In this document: positions 44,601 through 55,204 of the stretch, piece by piece
Numbering within the stretch: position 1 is the first letter of the stretch
Layout: every line of letters starts with the position of its first letter
NCBI RefSeq assembly: GCF_000499385.1
Contig: NW_013652080.1
Location: forward strand, 1-64,000
DNA length: 64,000 bases
Direction: 5' to 3'
Source of the DNA: Eimeria necatrix
Lineage: Eukaryota > Apicomplexa > Conoidasida > Eucoccidiorida > Eimeriidae
Position numbers and translations under genes: made by a program
Notes under the pieces: model-generated
Told to the model about the DNA's origin: nothing
The model's database searches: none
Seen by the model: the letters and a program-made list of their open reading frames with translations, nothing else

Positions 44601-44815
44601 GGAATAATAGACAAAGGCAGCACTGCTTTGCCTTACATGATAGATATGCACCCGAAAATACACATGGTGGCGCATCGGCCTGTCGGTGACAGCGCCACCA
44701 TCTCACAAAACTCCTCGTCGTCTGAGGCATCGGCGTAAGGCTCAGCAGGAGTCCTTCTTGAGTTGCCGGGGGCAACAGTCCGGGTATCGGGGGCTATATC
44801 TGGCTTTACCGACAT
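41674..44815 (-). CDS. ABHD17: ABHD17-type alpha/beta serine hydrolase (candidate protein depalmitoylase), 7 exons
   Basis: Minus-strand exons: 44815-44637, 44344-43910, 43407-43260, 43031-42932, 42691-42567, 42246-42010, 41760-41674; 1311 nt, 436 residues, all phases consistent. Landmarks are a Cys cluster (CATMCIFGC, then GC) directly before RLSFYPPFPAGYSL, VFSHGNSTDIGHM (oxyanion region), LAYDYSGYGWSDGK, the nucleophile elbow GHSVG (Ser258), LLIHGRLD (Asp327) and NADHNDVE (His400). In mammals ABHD17 removes palmitate from proteins at the plasma membrane and is anchored by palmitoylation of its own N-terminal Cys cluster. The cluster is kept here, which supports the same placement. The protein is longer than the roughly 310-residue mammalian forms because of Gln/Pro and Ser/Lys inserts in exons 2 and 6. 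The start is the first ATG of the exon 1 frame. Confidence 0.93.
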
Positions 44816-46981
44816 TTTGACGGCTGGCGTGGCAGTGTAAAACACTGAGAGGCTGATTTGTGATTTTGCTGGCGCTTCTGATTCCGTCTGGTCTAAAGGC
44901 AGAAGCGCAATCCATAAGTGCAGCTAGCAAGAAGACCCTAGTCAAGACTTGGAGCGGCGTTTGCTCTGCAAAGACTTATATATGGCCGTGCGCGCAAAAG
45001 GGAGACAAACGAAAACGGGGGCGGTCTGAAAAATGAACCGCGGGGCGTACAGGCTACGAAGGGAAAGCTGCAGCTGCGACAGGAAACGCCCAGGGGGCCT
45101 CCGGTCACCCCGCAGGTAAAAACGTCGAAATATCCAGGAAAAGAAAGGGAAAAGAAAAGGCATCACAGCACTAGTCTTGTGGGAGAGTCCGCATGAGAGG
45201 AGTTCGCAATTCGGACAGAAACGGAGTAGGCACCGCTTAGCACCTTCCCGCTGCCTCAGCTCCTCCTTGCAAAACAAATGTCCAAAAACAAGTAAATCAA
45301 GTTGCAAATCGGAACATTTAAGTCGAAAAATGAGTCAGAAACTCACAAGGAAGGGGGGCCCCGTGATGCGGAAACCTGAAGCTGCTGCGCCTGCCGGCGC
45401 TCCATTAAGTCGATCAGTCAGATCAAATGGACTAATCGAAAAGAAAACGTAAAAAAAAGAACGGTAATTTTAACATATTTGTTCAGGCTGCATTTCCCCC
45501 AAAACCATGACTGCGCAAATTCGCGCATGTTTGGGGCCCCCGACTGTCGGACTGTTGTCTGTGGCTGTCTGACCATGAAACACGACAGCGATTCGTTCAG
45601 CGCTTCTTCTTTTCTCCTTCATATCTTCGCTTTGTGGTCTTTCTTTGGTTTTACCGACTTGGAAACCTGTTTCTACCCCATATTTCTTCTCGTATTATTC
45701 TAATGGCCGTTGTTTCCACGAAGAATTCAATGACAGCACATACCATGATGACCACTCTCGTTCGATTTGGACAGCAGACGCAGCGTGTTTGGCTGTATGC
45801 GCATTTATCTTCTTAGAGCCTCGTAGTATGCATCGAATGTCACCAGGAGTTCAGTCGAGGGGCGCTTCCATTATACTTCAGTTATTTCAGTCAACATCCG
45901 AAGCACGGAAGACACTCCGCTAACACATGGTGGTTATTCCACTAAACCGAGCGAACACACAAACAAAGAATACATGCACACTTGGGTAAGTACGTGATCC
46001 AAATGCCCAGTATTTGCGTTGATCATTTTCCATTGTAGAGGGCATGTGTGTGTGTGTCAGAGCATCCTCATATTGGTGAGGGGTAGGCTCGCTACTTGTG
46101 CACCTGGAACAAGTGAAACGAAAAATCAAAAACAAAAAATTAATTTTTGAAGTTCTCTAACAAGCCCCAAACACTTTTGGAACCACGCAAAGCACCCTCA
46201 GTCGTAATCATGGGCAGCAGATCCTAAGGCTTAAACACTTCGACGAAGTGCCTCTATTTTCGTTGTTTGCCTTCCGCACAGTCTTGTCTCAGCCCTTTGC
46301 ATGATTTGTTCTGCTGCGATACCTTGCATTCTTTTTCGTTTGACCTTTTACTTGCTGTTCTGCTGTCAAACGCTGGCAAGGAGACACAGATATGCATTAA
46401 AACGAAGGCAGATAGAAGGAAAATGGACAGACAAAAAGAGAGCCAGAAAAAGAGACAAAAAGACGGCAAGAGGCAGGCAGAGAACTAAACCAAACCCAAG
46501 GACATGAGCGAACAGCAGAACGGGCCGCTCCTCTCTAGTTCCGTCCGTTATTTCGTTGCGTACAGAGAAGCGCTGCAAGGATGTTCGATGCGGCGGCAAT
46601 GCGTGGAAGCAAAACAGATATGGGATAAAGGGATAAAAAATGAAAAAGTTTAAAACAAAAGGACAGGACGGAAGGACACCGAGAAGATAAAATAGCGGTA
46701 AACAAGCCAGGAAACCAGCAAGCCTCCTTTTAAGGGAGACCCGCGAACTGTCTGTACACATCATCCAGTGCTCGGCTGTTAAGAGCAGCACAAGTAAAAG
46801 CAGCAAGCCCAGAATCGTGAGCGCTGCAAAAGCAAGCTCTGTGATCGCAAAGCCTCAGAGCCGCAGAAGCAGCAACAGCTGCTCCTGCAGCTGCTGCAGC
46901 TGCTGCTACGAGTATTTCTACTTTTGGCAGTTGAGCGCCTCGTATATACACGTACACGCAGTAGTTGGTGCTTCTACGAGT
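44816..46981. other. Region between ABHD17-like gene and kinase gene
   Basis: No complete gene was found. Two exon-like pieces on the minus strand, near 46823-46730 and 46103-46030, have plausible acceptors and may be 3' exons of the kinase gene (see findings). Between them, about 46380-46720, the + strand is purine-rich, so the minus strand looks like an intron of this genome. The rest (44.9-46.0 kb) shows nothing recognisable. Confidence 0.45.
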
Positions 46982-49900
46982 TCAGTCAAAGCGCCGGTTG
47001 TCTCGCGGTGTTTGTAGCGCCACTACGCCCAAGAGGCCCACCAAACCCTCGTACCAATTTGGCATGCTCTCGACAGAAGCATTTTGTTGTTCCTGCTGTT
47101 GCTGCGGATTCTGTGAGTTGTGCTTGTCCTGTTGGCGCTGAGGGCGGTGCTGCTCCTGAAGCTGCTGGTGGTGGTGGTGGTGATGACGGTGCTGCTGGTG
47201 GTGATGGTGCTGATTATGGTGTTGCTGCTGCTGCTGCGTCAGCTTCTTGTCCGCTACACCTGGATTGCTACTTGTTTTCTGTTGTTGCAGCCGAGTGTTC
47301 TCCACAGCTGACTCATTAGACCCTCCAGGCTCTGCAATTGAGACCCGTTGTTGTGGCGGATGTCCTTGTTGTTCAACAGGGCCGTTGTTGCTGCTGTTGC
47401 TGTTGCTGTGGTGCTGCTGCTGCTGCTGTATCGTTTGTAGCCTGGTTGTACACAGGCTAACAGGCTCAGCTCTTCCAGCAGCAGGTGCTGTTGCTGGCGG
47501 AGAGGGGCCCCTGCTGCTGCTATGCGCCGCTGCAGCAGAACCCCGAAGGACAGCAGCTCCAGAAACTGGCGTACGCCCAGTCTGCTGCTTCTGCTGCTGC
47601 TGTACATACAAACTCTTGGAAGCAGCAGTCACTGAGGGCTTCGCTGCTGCAGCAACAGCCCCTGCCTTAGCGAATGCTCTATGCTGTTCGTTCAACAGCA
47701 CAAAGGCTGAAGAGTCAGCAGTGGACCCGTTGGAATCTGCGGCTATATTTGCTGATGCTGTTGCTGCAGCATCTGCTTCTGCTGAAGCTTCAGAAATATT
47801 GTGTTTCGTCTCCTTCACGTTTTTCCCCTCCTTACGCTGTTCGTGCGGCTCTTGCTGCTGTTGCGCCGCTGCTGCTTCCCCAGACCTGCGGTGTCGCCTA
47901 GGTGTTCTGGGTGTACGAGCAGCAGCAACAAACCTTGCTGCACCTTTGAAAAATGAATCTTCTCTTTCTACTTGAGACACGTGAAGAGCAGGAATTGGGA
48001 GTCGGGGCACAGCAACCCCGTCGTAAACACCTTGATGCCGTTGTGAGTCAGCAGTAGCAGCAATAGCAGCAGAGGGAGGCGTGACAAATCGCTGCAGCAG
48101 TTCCTTTTGCACATTGTGAAAGGTCCCTTGATTGTAAGTTTCCTTGCCGCAGGCTACAGAAGCTGCTGCAGTGCGAGGGCTCAGTAGCAGCGGCTCTTCA
48201 TCTGCTCCAGCACGACACTCTGCCAGGGCAACGACAGCTGCTGCTGCCTGCTCAGCTGCTTGGTCTGCCCTGGTTTTCTCTGCTTTTGCTGCAGTTGCTG
48301 CGGCTGCCGCCTGCTGTGCCTTCTCCTCTGCTTTTGCTTTCCGTGCTGCTGCTGCTGCTGCTGCTGCCGCTTGCTGGGCCGCTCTCTGCAGTGCTGCAGC
48401 TTCCGCTTCAGCAGCCTGCGCTGCTGCAGCAGCAGCAGCAGTTGCCGCAGCCTCTGCCTGTTTCTGTTCCTTTGCCGCCCTTGCCACCTTTTCTGCTGCT
48501 TCCGCTGCAGCAGCAGCTGCAGCCTCTGCAGCATCGAGCACTGACCGCAGCAGCAGCTTTTCCTGTTGCTGCTGCTGAGGGGTTCTCAGGCTGCGGGCGT
48601 ACGCTATCCAGGGGTGAGCCAAGGCCTCTGCTGCCGTCTGAAACCTGTGTCTGCTGCTGCTGCTGAGGAGCTTACGCATAAAGTTTTCGCACAGAAGAGA
48701 GTACTGCTGCTTTAGGCGGGGATAGCGGACATCTTGGGATAGCTGCTGACACAGACGGCCGCTGCTCATTATCCCTTGGCTGCATAGAGAAAATTAAACA
48801 GAAAGACTTATTTCTCTGCATCTACATTTCGCTGCGTAGTCGTTTGGGTGAGGTAGTGTTTGTGCATTCGCTACGATACGCATTTGAGTGGTTTATTGAC
48901 TATCTATTCTCTAAAATGATGCAAGCACTTGGGCACACGTTTCTCCGTGTTTAGTGGTCTATGAAAAAAGTAGATGGTTTAATGCACAATGAATGAGCAG
49001 CCTCTCCACGCATTCCCATTTCACAAAAACTGGGATTCGTATTACTAATCCTTAGTGAACAAACTAGAGGCAACCAGACCGTTCGCTGCTTACTATCTAA
49101 TTTCTGGTGCGACGTTTGGTGTAAAATGACTAAATAAGCAGACGAGTGAAATATAAAGCAGTGAGCAAGTATCCACTCTACTTATTCTTACCTTTTAAGG
49201 TTGACTCTTTCATGCGGGAAGCAACCCTCCATTAGCAAGTAGCATATACACCCCACTGCATGCAGGTCAGCGAACGTCGATAGTTTTCTCTCCTTCACAA
49301 CTTCAGCCGGCAGGTACTGAGGGGTGCAGCAGAGACCCTCGAGAGCACCCCCTTCCCCGCTTAGTAGAGAAGCAAGAGAGCTGGTGCAGGCTGCTGCTGC
49401 GGCGGCTGCGGCTGCTGCGTTTGCTGCTGAAGCTGGATCCTTTGCCCTCGCAGTGGGCAGCAAAAGGTTCCTTTTCCCTCCAGTTCCAGATCCACCTTGC
49501 TGCTGCTGCTGTGCAGCAGCAGTAGCAATAGAGTAAGCCTGTGCTGCTCGTGCTGCTGCACATGGTAGTGGCGTCAGCCCATCCAAATCCACTAAAGTCA
49601 GAGTTGCCGGATGGGGTGCAGCAGACCTAAACATGATATTTTCAAGCTTTATGTCTCCGTGAATAAACTGTAAAAGAGACACAGGCAATTCGCGCAACGC
49701 TGTAAAGTGGTTGAAGCAGCAGCAGTGGCACATAGGGCAGCGGAGGCAGAAACACAGACAGTAGCTGCAGCGCCAGCTGCACCTGCTGCTGCTGTAAGTG
49801 CACGAACAGCGGCAGCAAGGGCGTGTCTCTGCACTTTTTGTTTGATATTTTTTGCCGCTGCCACAGCAGCAGCAGTTACAGCAGCAAAGGCAGCAGCTTA

Positions 49901-51074
49901 CCCCCTCTTGGTGAATACACCTTAGTCCCTTCAGAATAGGCACAATGATCTGGGAGGCCTCCCACTCTGTGGGCAGCACTTGGCTGTACTTCCGACACAA
50001 ATACTCGAAGAGTGTGGGGCCCGCCAGTTTTTCCATAACCAAAAACTCGCGAGACACCCGACTGCATGCATACACCCCAAATACCTGCAGCAGGTGTAAG
50101 GAGTCGAAACTGGGGAACTGTAGAAAGCGGCAACAGCTGCAGCTGGAACCCCCTGCTACTGCTGCTGCGGCGGCAGCTGGAGGTGGGGGTGCTGCTGCTC
50201 CTGATGGGGGGTGGCAACGCTCGTGTATGGTTGCCAACAGCATTGCGAATGCGTCATTTTGTATTTGTTTCGGCGGATGAGCTGTGTGTTGACTCGAATC
50301 GGCAGCAAGCTCCGTAGCTTCTTTGCTACTCGCTGTCGTATCGGGTACTTCATCCTGCCGTTCCCCTGTCTCCTTTTCGGCTTTAAATTTCGTTGCTGCT
50401 CCGTCCTTAGCATCTCCTTTGGTTTCTGGCTTTATCTCTCTGTCTAGTTCTGCTTCGGTGCACGTTTCAGTATCTGTGTCTGTATCGTGGCCGCTGCTGC
50501 TGCTCAGCAGCTGCTGCAGCCTAATCAGCTGCAAGAATTTGAATCGATTGATGAAAAACTGCTGCTGCCTTTCTGATGAATGCCTCAGTGCCTTAACCGC
50601 CACCTGTCGAGTCCTATCAAAGAAGCAGTACTGACAACCCATCCGAGAAGAAACGCTACTGCTGCTGCTGCAGCTGCTGCTGCAGCTGCCCCTGCTGCTG
50701 CTGCTGCACCTGCTGCTCTGCCGGCTCTCCCCTTCCAACAAGTCTGTGCCCCTTACAGAGCCCCTGGGGATTTCAAGGTGGCGGTGGGGCCTTGGGGCCC
50801 CAGGGACTCTGGTGAAGCAGGGTCCCCCGAGGGCCCCTCCCGGGGAGTACCGGCAGGTGCTTCTGTCTACCGAGCCAGCATAGACCGCGCCGTAGCTCCC
50901 TTCACCTAACAGTGTGCTGAAATCTACGTACGTCCAGGCCCCACATAATAAGGGTATGTGCAGCAGCCGCTGCTGTGTTGCTGTTGCCTCGGCTATGCAG
51001 GTGACCTCACGAGGCCGCTGCTGCGGCTGCTCCCCGGGTTCAATACCCACTAAGACAGATTCTGCTAGGCCCAT
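46982..51074 (-). CDS. Divergent serine/threonine protein kinase with large low-complexity inserts, 3 exons (3' end uncertain)
   Basis: Minus-strand exons: 51074-49902, 49667-49192, 48779-46982; 1148 residues. Motifs are the glycine loop GEGSYGAVYAG (from residue 57), VAVKALRH with the ATP-binding Lys, LVMEKLAGPTLFEYL (hinge), IHQEG joined by splicing to FIHGDIKLENIMF (catalytic loop, D396), LVDLDGL in place of DFG, CTPQYLPAEVV (APE-type), FADLHAVGCICYLLMEG and the C-lobe Arg in SRHRFQTAAEALAHPW. The start MGLAES fits an N-myristoylation signal. Two Ser/Thr/Glu-rich inserts of over 90 residues split the N-lobe. After the kinase domain come about 550 residues of Ala, Gln, His and Ser runs. The 234-bp intron 1 has no in-frame stop; if kept it would add a Cys-rich segment. 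The subfamily is not recognisable. Two further 3' exons may exist beyond 46982. Confidence 0.85.
47083..48665 (-). repeat. Triplet-array region in the kinase tail
   Basis: GCTGCTG/CTGCTGT arrays recur almost without break for 1.6 kb. On the sense (minus) strand they encode Ala-rich helices with Glu/Lys (about 48600-48150), then Gln/Ser/Asn and Gln/His runs (about 47500-47080). Frames on the opposite strand are open for 120-240 codons as Leu-, Cys- or Ala-rich shadows. Confidence 0.85.
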
Positions 51075-53276
51075 TATCTTGAAGTGAGTGCCGTGGAAGA
51101 CAGACCAACCATCGGGAGCCAAGATCTATACCAGGTACCGTTTGCCTTCCTTTTTCTCGATTTGTTCGTGTCGTGACAAACAGTAGACGCCACGGGAGGG
51201 GAGGAAGGGGTAGCGAAGAACAGAAGCAGAGACAGATTCAAATCAAACTCCACAACCAGCACGCTATATCTGGTTTACGAAAAAGACTACAAACTGCCAC
51301 CAGCCAGCAAGCAATGGGGGGAAGGAGCACACGAAGTGCGAGGAGCAGCTCGCGAAGTTGTGGGGGAATGGGCTAATATCAAGTAGTCCACGGATTTGAA
51401 GACAAAGGAGTTCCTTTTAGGAGTGAAGAAGAAATGTTTAATGATCAAATGACAAATTGCAGCCGCTCGCCGAGGCGGTCGAAATTCGAGTGGTCAACGC
51501 GCACCCGAAGCCCGTGCCGTACAAATTGGGCTTCAATGACCTCCTACGTTTAAAAATAAACAAAAACAATAAATGGTAATAATTTGACAAGAGGTTCAGG
51601 ACGAAGAAAAGTGAATGTGAGCCACGAGGGCGCAGCACCACCGGCCACTGACCGACCGGTTACGCCATTCAGACAGTGCCAGGGCTGTGAAATATGTTTA
51701 ACTGAACTTCGCAGACATAAAAGTGAAGATGAAAAATAAGTTTATAAGCCTCGTTTAAACGAGCTGCAGTGTCAGAGGCAATATAAAAGGGTAGATGCGT
51801 TGTACTACCTTAGGCGTTTTGACGCCGCCGTCGGCAGTGAGGGCTGCGACTGAGCCATGAACAGACGAAGTGAGCTCCCCGTGAACGCAGTTGACATGAA
51901 CAATAAAGAACCTTAGCTCTTCAGTAAAAATTGATTCAATGCTTAGATTGTACTATACCAAAACGCGTCAAGTGTGTTTTTTCCATTGCTTCACTGAATA
52001 GGCCAATGGACTGGTGCGAGTTACGCGTATATGTAACACATCCTCATGATCTTCGTACATGATCTAGGAGGAGTCCACGATTACAGTTTCAAAATTTAGG
52101 TTTTAGATCTACGAAACTGTTGTCTTTAGTGCCCCATTTGTTCTGTTGAGCGCTTCTGTGAATTCCTCCTCTAGACGCCGAACCAAAGGAGATTGCTTCG
52201 TTTGCCGAATGGCCCGGGATGGGCAATTCAAAAGCCGATGGAAATTCACCATACTTCACTGCTTATAATAAGCTCGCACACGCGGTGAACTGTTCAGGAC
52301 AACTTAAAGGGATGCAGCTACAGGGTTCCAGAGTTCAACAGAACGTGGGGCAGGTTCTAGTGGGCCAACCTGCATAGCTTTTGCATATTGGCAACTTTGT
52401 CTGTAAACTTCCAACATAACTGTATTTACGTTGTATGCAGTTTGTTACAATAAAGGTACCCTTGACTTCGTCTCCTCAACAGCAAAGCTCTGGTGTTCTC
52501 TCCAGCACGGAAAGAAAGCGACAAAAAGTAGCGTACACACTACCATGTCCGCGTAACTTCGTGTCACTCTGCAAAAGTATCTTGCCTCCATGTTTCCTAT
52601 CACGTAAATGGTACACGGAGAGGAAAGAAAGGTGAACGTAAACGACGCGTGAGAAGGGGAAAGGAACAGCTTGTTACTTATTTTTCTGTCTCCGTCCCTG
52701 TCCTGGTTTCACCGGGCTTCTTGTTCATCTTACAACTGCTCATGTTGCCACTGCATCAACTGAAGATTATTTGTTTGCCTGTTGAAGGCTATATCCGTTA
52801 TCTCCAGCGCTTACCGCCACTTGTTCTATGCGCACAAGTAAAGCTACATTTTAGTAGTTTACACTTCCACCTCGTGAGCACTCTCCTATTTTTTGAAGAC
52901 AAGTTTATTTGTTGGCGCGAAAAGCTCTCCATTTTGCGCTGCATTTTCGTGACAGCAGCTGCAGCAGCGGCAGAGGCTGAAAGCCTCCTGTGGCGTTTCT
53001 GCTGCTTGTGCAATTTCTCACGGCTAGAATAAAGCAGCAAAGAGAGGCAGAAATAAGACAAGCAACAACAAACAATATAAACATAAAGGCAATAGGAAAC
53101 ATCGATAACATCTCATTGGCGAGCTGCCGCATTTGAAGCAGATCGCGAAATGAGGAAGTGTTTCCCGTCGCCGCGACGATTGTCTGAAAACAAGCGCAAA
53201 ACCTTGACCCAAACCCTTAGCCCTAAATCCTAGAAGCTTATCCACACAAATCTAAATTCTCTTTAAAATAAAGTCT
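51075..53276. other. Intergenic: kinase 5' flank and DHHC 3' flank
   Basis: No supported gene. Short open frames near 52649-53032 (+) and 52798-53245 (-) carry no recognisable motif. A degenerate telomere-type string (CCCAAACCCTTAGCCCTAAATCC) lies at about 53207-53230, next to the DHHC gene. Confidence 0.5.
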
Positions 53277-55204
53277 TTAAAATGTAAGCCCCAAACGTCT
53301 CTGTTGAAAATCATGAACCAGCCCTCTCCACACACCGATGCCCCTGTTCCCCAGTCGCCAGCTCATATCTAAAAATAAAAATATGGCGAAAAATTGTATC
53401 TCACCAATGGGGAGGAACCACAGGAGGGGGTTGTACCCGAATACCTCGTTGAAATTTCGCCAGAATCCCAGGTTCCAGATATCCTGCGCAAAAAATTGAA
53501 ACAAGAACAGTAAAGCATGAAAGCCAGATGTATGTACACCCGAATAAAGCTTCAGTGGCAAATGAAAACAGTACGAAATCAAATTATGCAGCGGAAATGC
53601 ATACAGCTGCTTTCTCTCCCTCTTAACGAGGCAGTGACTAGAGAAACATGCCTGCTTGACTAGAGAGGAAAATATATGCAAGCATGTACACTATATGTGT
53701 CTGTGCATGTGAGACAATTCTGTGGTGTACGCACAGCTGGAGGCTGTGCATCGGTCCTTCTAAGCCTCTTTTCGCAGAACTCGATTGTAGTCATCCCCTT
53801 GGCTAAGAGGTAAAGATGAAATAAGCCGAACAGGAATAGAACAGCAAAGAGAAACAAGTCCAGAATTGAGCCCAACAGCAGGGCAAACAGCTCCCCGAAG
53901 TCCGTCTGCACAGGAAGCGCAAACCGGGAAGACCACATTGACAAATTAAACGAGAAAGTGAAAGCCTGCCTGCTTGTTTGTGCGCATGCAAGAGGGTGAG
54001 TGCAGCAGCACCGCATTCTGCTCAGAAGCAGCAGTCCACAAATAAAAACAATTCCAAAACTGCGGTTCCTTCAACATTTGCGATATAGGGGAATTGATTT
54101 AGGGTGTACATCCACCTTGGGTTCTCCGACGACTCTGACGAGGGACTCGATCATCGTCCCACCCACAAACAAACAAGTGAGAGTTCCGTACAGCAGCAGC
54201 AACATGAAGTACTTGTGGTTTCCCCAGCCAACACAATTGGCCAGCCAGGGGCAGTGGTGGTCCATTCGCAAAATGCAGCAGCGGCAGACGCGGCAGTGGT
54301 GAGTCCGGTCGGGTTTGCATACACCGCACCACTTGCACACGCGCAGCCCGCCGCTGCTCTTCGTCTCCTGAGTTGTTGCAGCAAATAAATCCGCAAAAGA
54401 AATAAATTCAAAAATACATTTCAACTAATAAATAGCTAACGCCACTCGCCAGTGCAGACAACTGGCGTTGATAGGTAGCCCACAAACGCCACGGCTCATA
54501 CTGGAATGGAAGCAGGATATAGAGAAAAAGAAACAGAGAAAGGCACATTCAAACAGAACAAATTGAAGGAAGTAGCAAAAGGACAAACGGAAGCAAACGC
54601 ATAGACTAAGAGACAAATAAAAGGGAAACAAACGCGTTAAAGGATGTGCGCAAAACAGCAAGATTTACAGCCGTGCTTTCACTGGGGGTAGCAGCTGCGA
54701 ATGGAGTTGGAATAAAACTGAGGTGTACATACACCGCAGCCCCGCCAGCGGGCTCACCGCCGCAGTGTGGGTCTCCAGGGCATCTTCATCTGTTTCATTT
54801 GGAGTTCCGGGGCGCACGAAAACGCTCAAAGCGAAGCAGAGGATGAAAACGGCGAAGAGGAAAAGAAACACAATGAATTCGGACAAGCCTCTGCCGAAGG
54901 CCTGTCTGTCTGCGCCGTGCTGCTGCAGCAGCGGGGCTATGTGGTAAGCCACGTACACCCCAACGACAACAAACACCAGAGACAAAACAAAAAGGACCGG
55001 CAAAGAACGAAGGAGGGCCCCCTTGGGGCCCCCCAGGGGAGCGGCGTAGCGCAGGGGGGCCACTTGTTCAGAGTCCTCATTTTCTTTCCTCTTCGCCCCA
55101 CCTACTCGGGGGGCCCCCCGCTCCATTGGGGGCCCCCCTGAAGTCCCCGCAGCTTCAGAGACGCCAGCAGCCAACAGCGGCTGCTGGTCCCCCTCCCCCT
55201 CCAT
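53277..55204 (-). CDS. DHHC-type protein S-palmitoyltransferase, 5 exons
   Basis: Minus-strand exons: 55204-54758, 54367-54116, 53905-53735, 53483-53405, 53368-53277; 1041 nt, 346 residues, all in phase. Four membrane spans are visible: two in exon 1 (PVLFVLSLVFVVVGVYVAY; FIVFLFLFAVFILCFALSVF), one in exon 2 after the zinc-binding region, and one in exon 3 (DLFLFAVLFLFGLFHLYLL). The Cys-rich domain has KPDRTHHC, CRCC and the active-site DHHC at residues 185-188, followed by PWLANCVGWGNHKYF. The TTxE motif is present as TTIE (about 272-275), and NLGFWRNFNEVFG follows as in other family members. The enzyme attaches palmitate to cysteines of membrane proteins. It is compact, near the usual length, and has no homopolymer runs. 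The C-terminal 30 residues (exon 5) are the least certain. Confidence 0.93.

Noticed and set aside
47120..48666. Leu/Cys/Ala-rich + strand frames of 60-242 codons
   Set aside because: Antisense shadows of the triplet arrays in the kinase tail.
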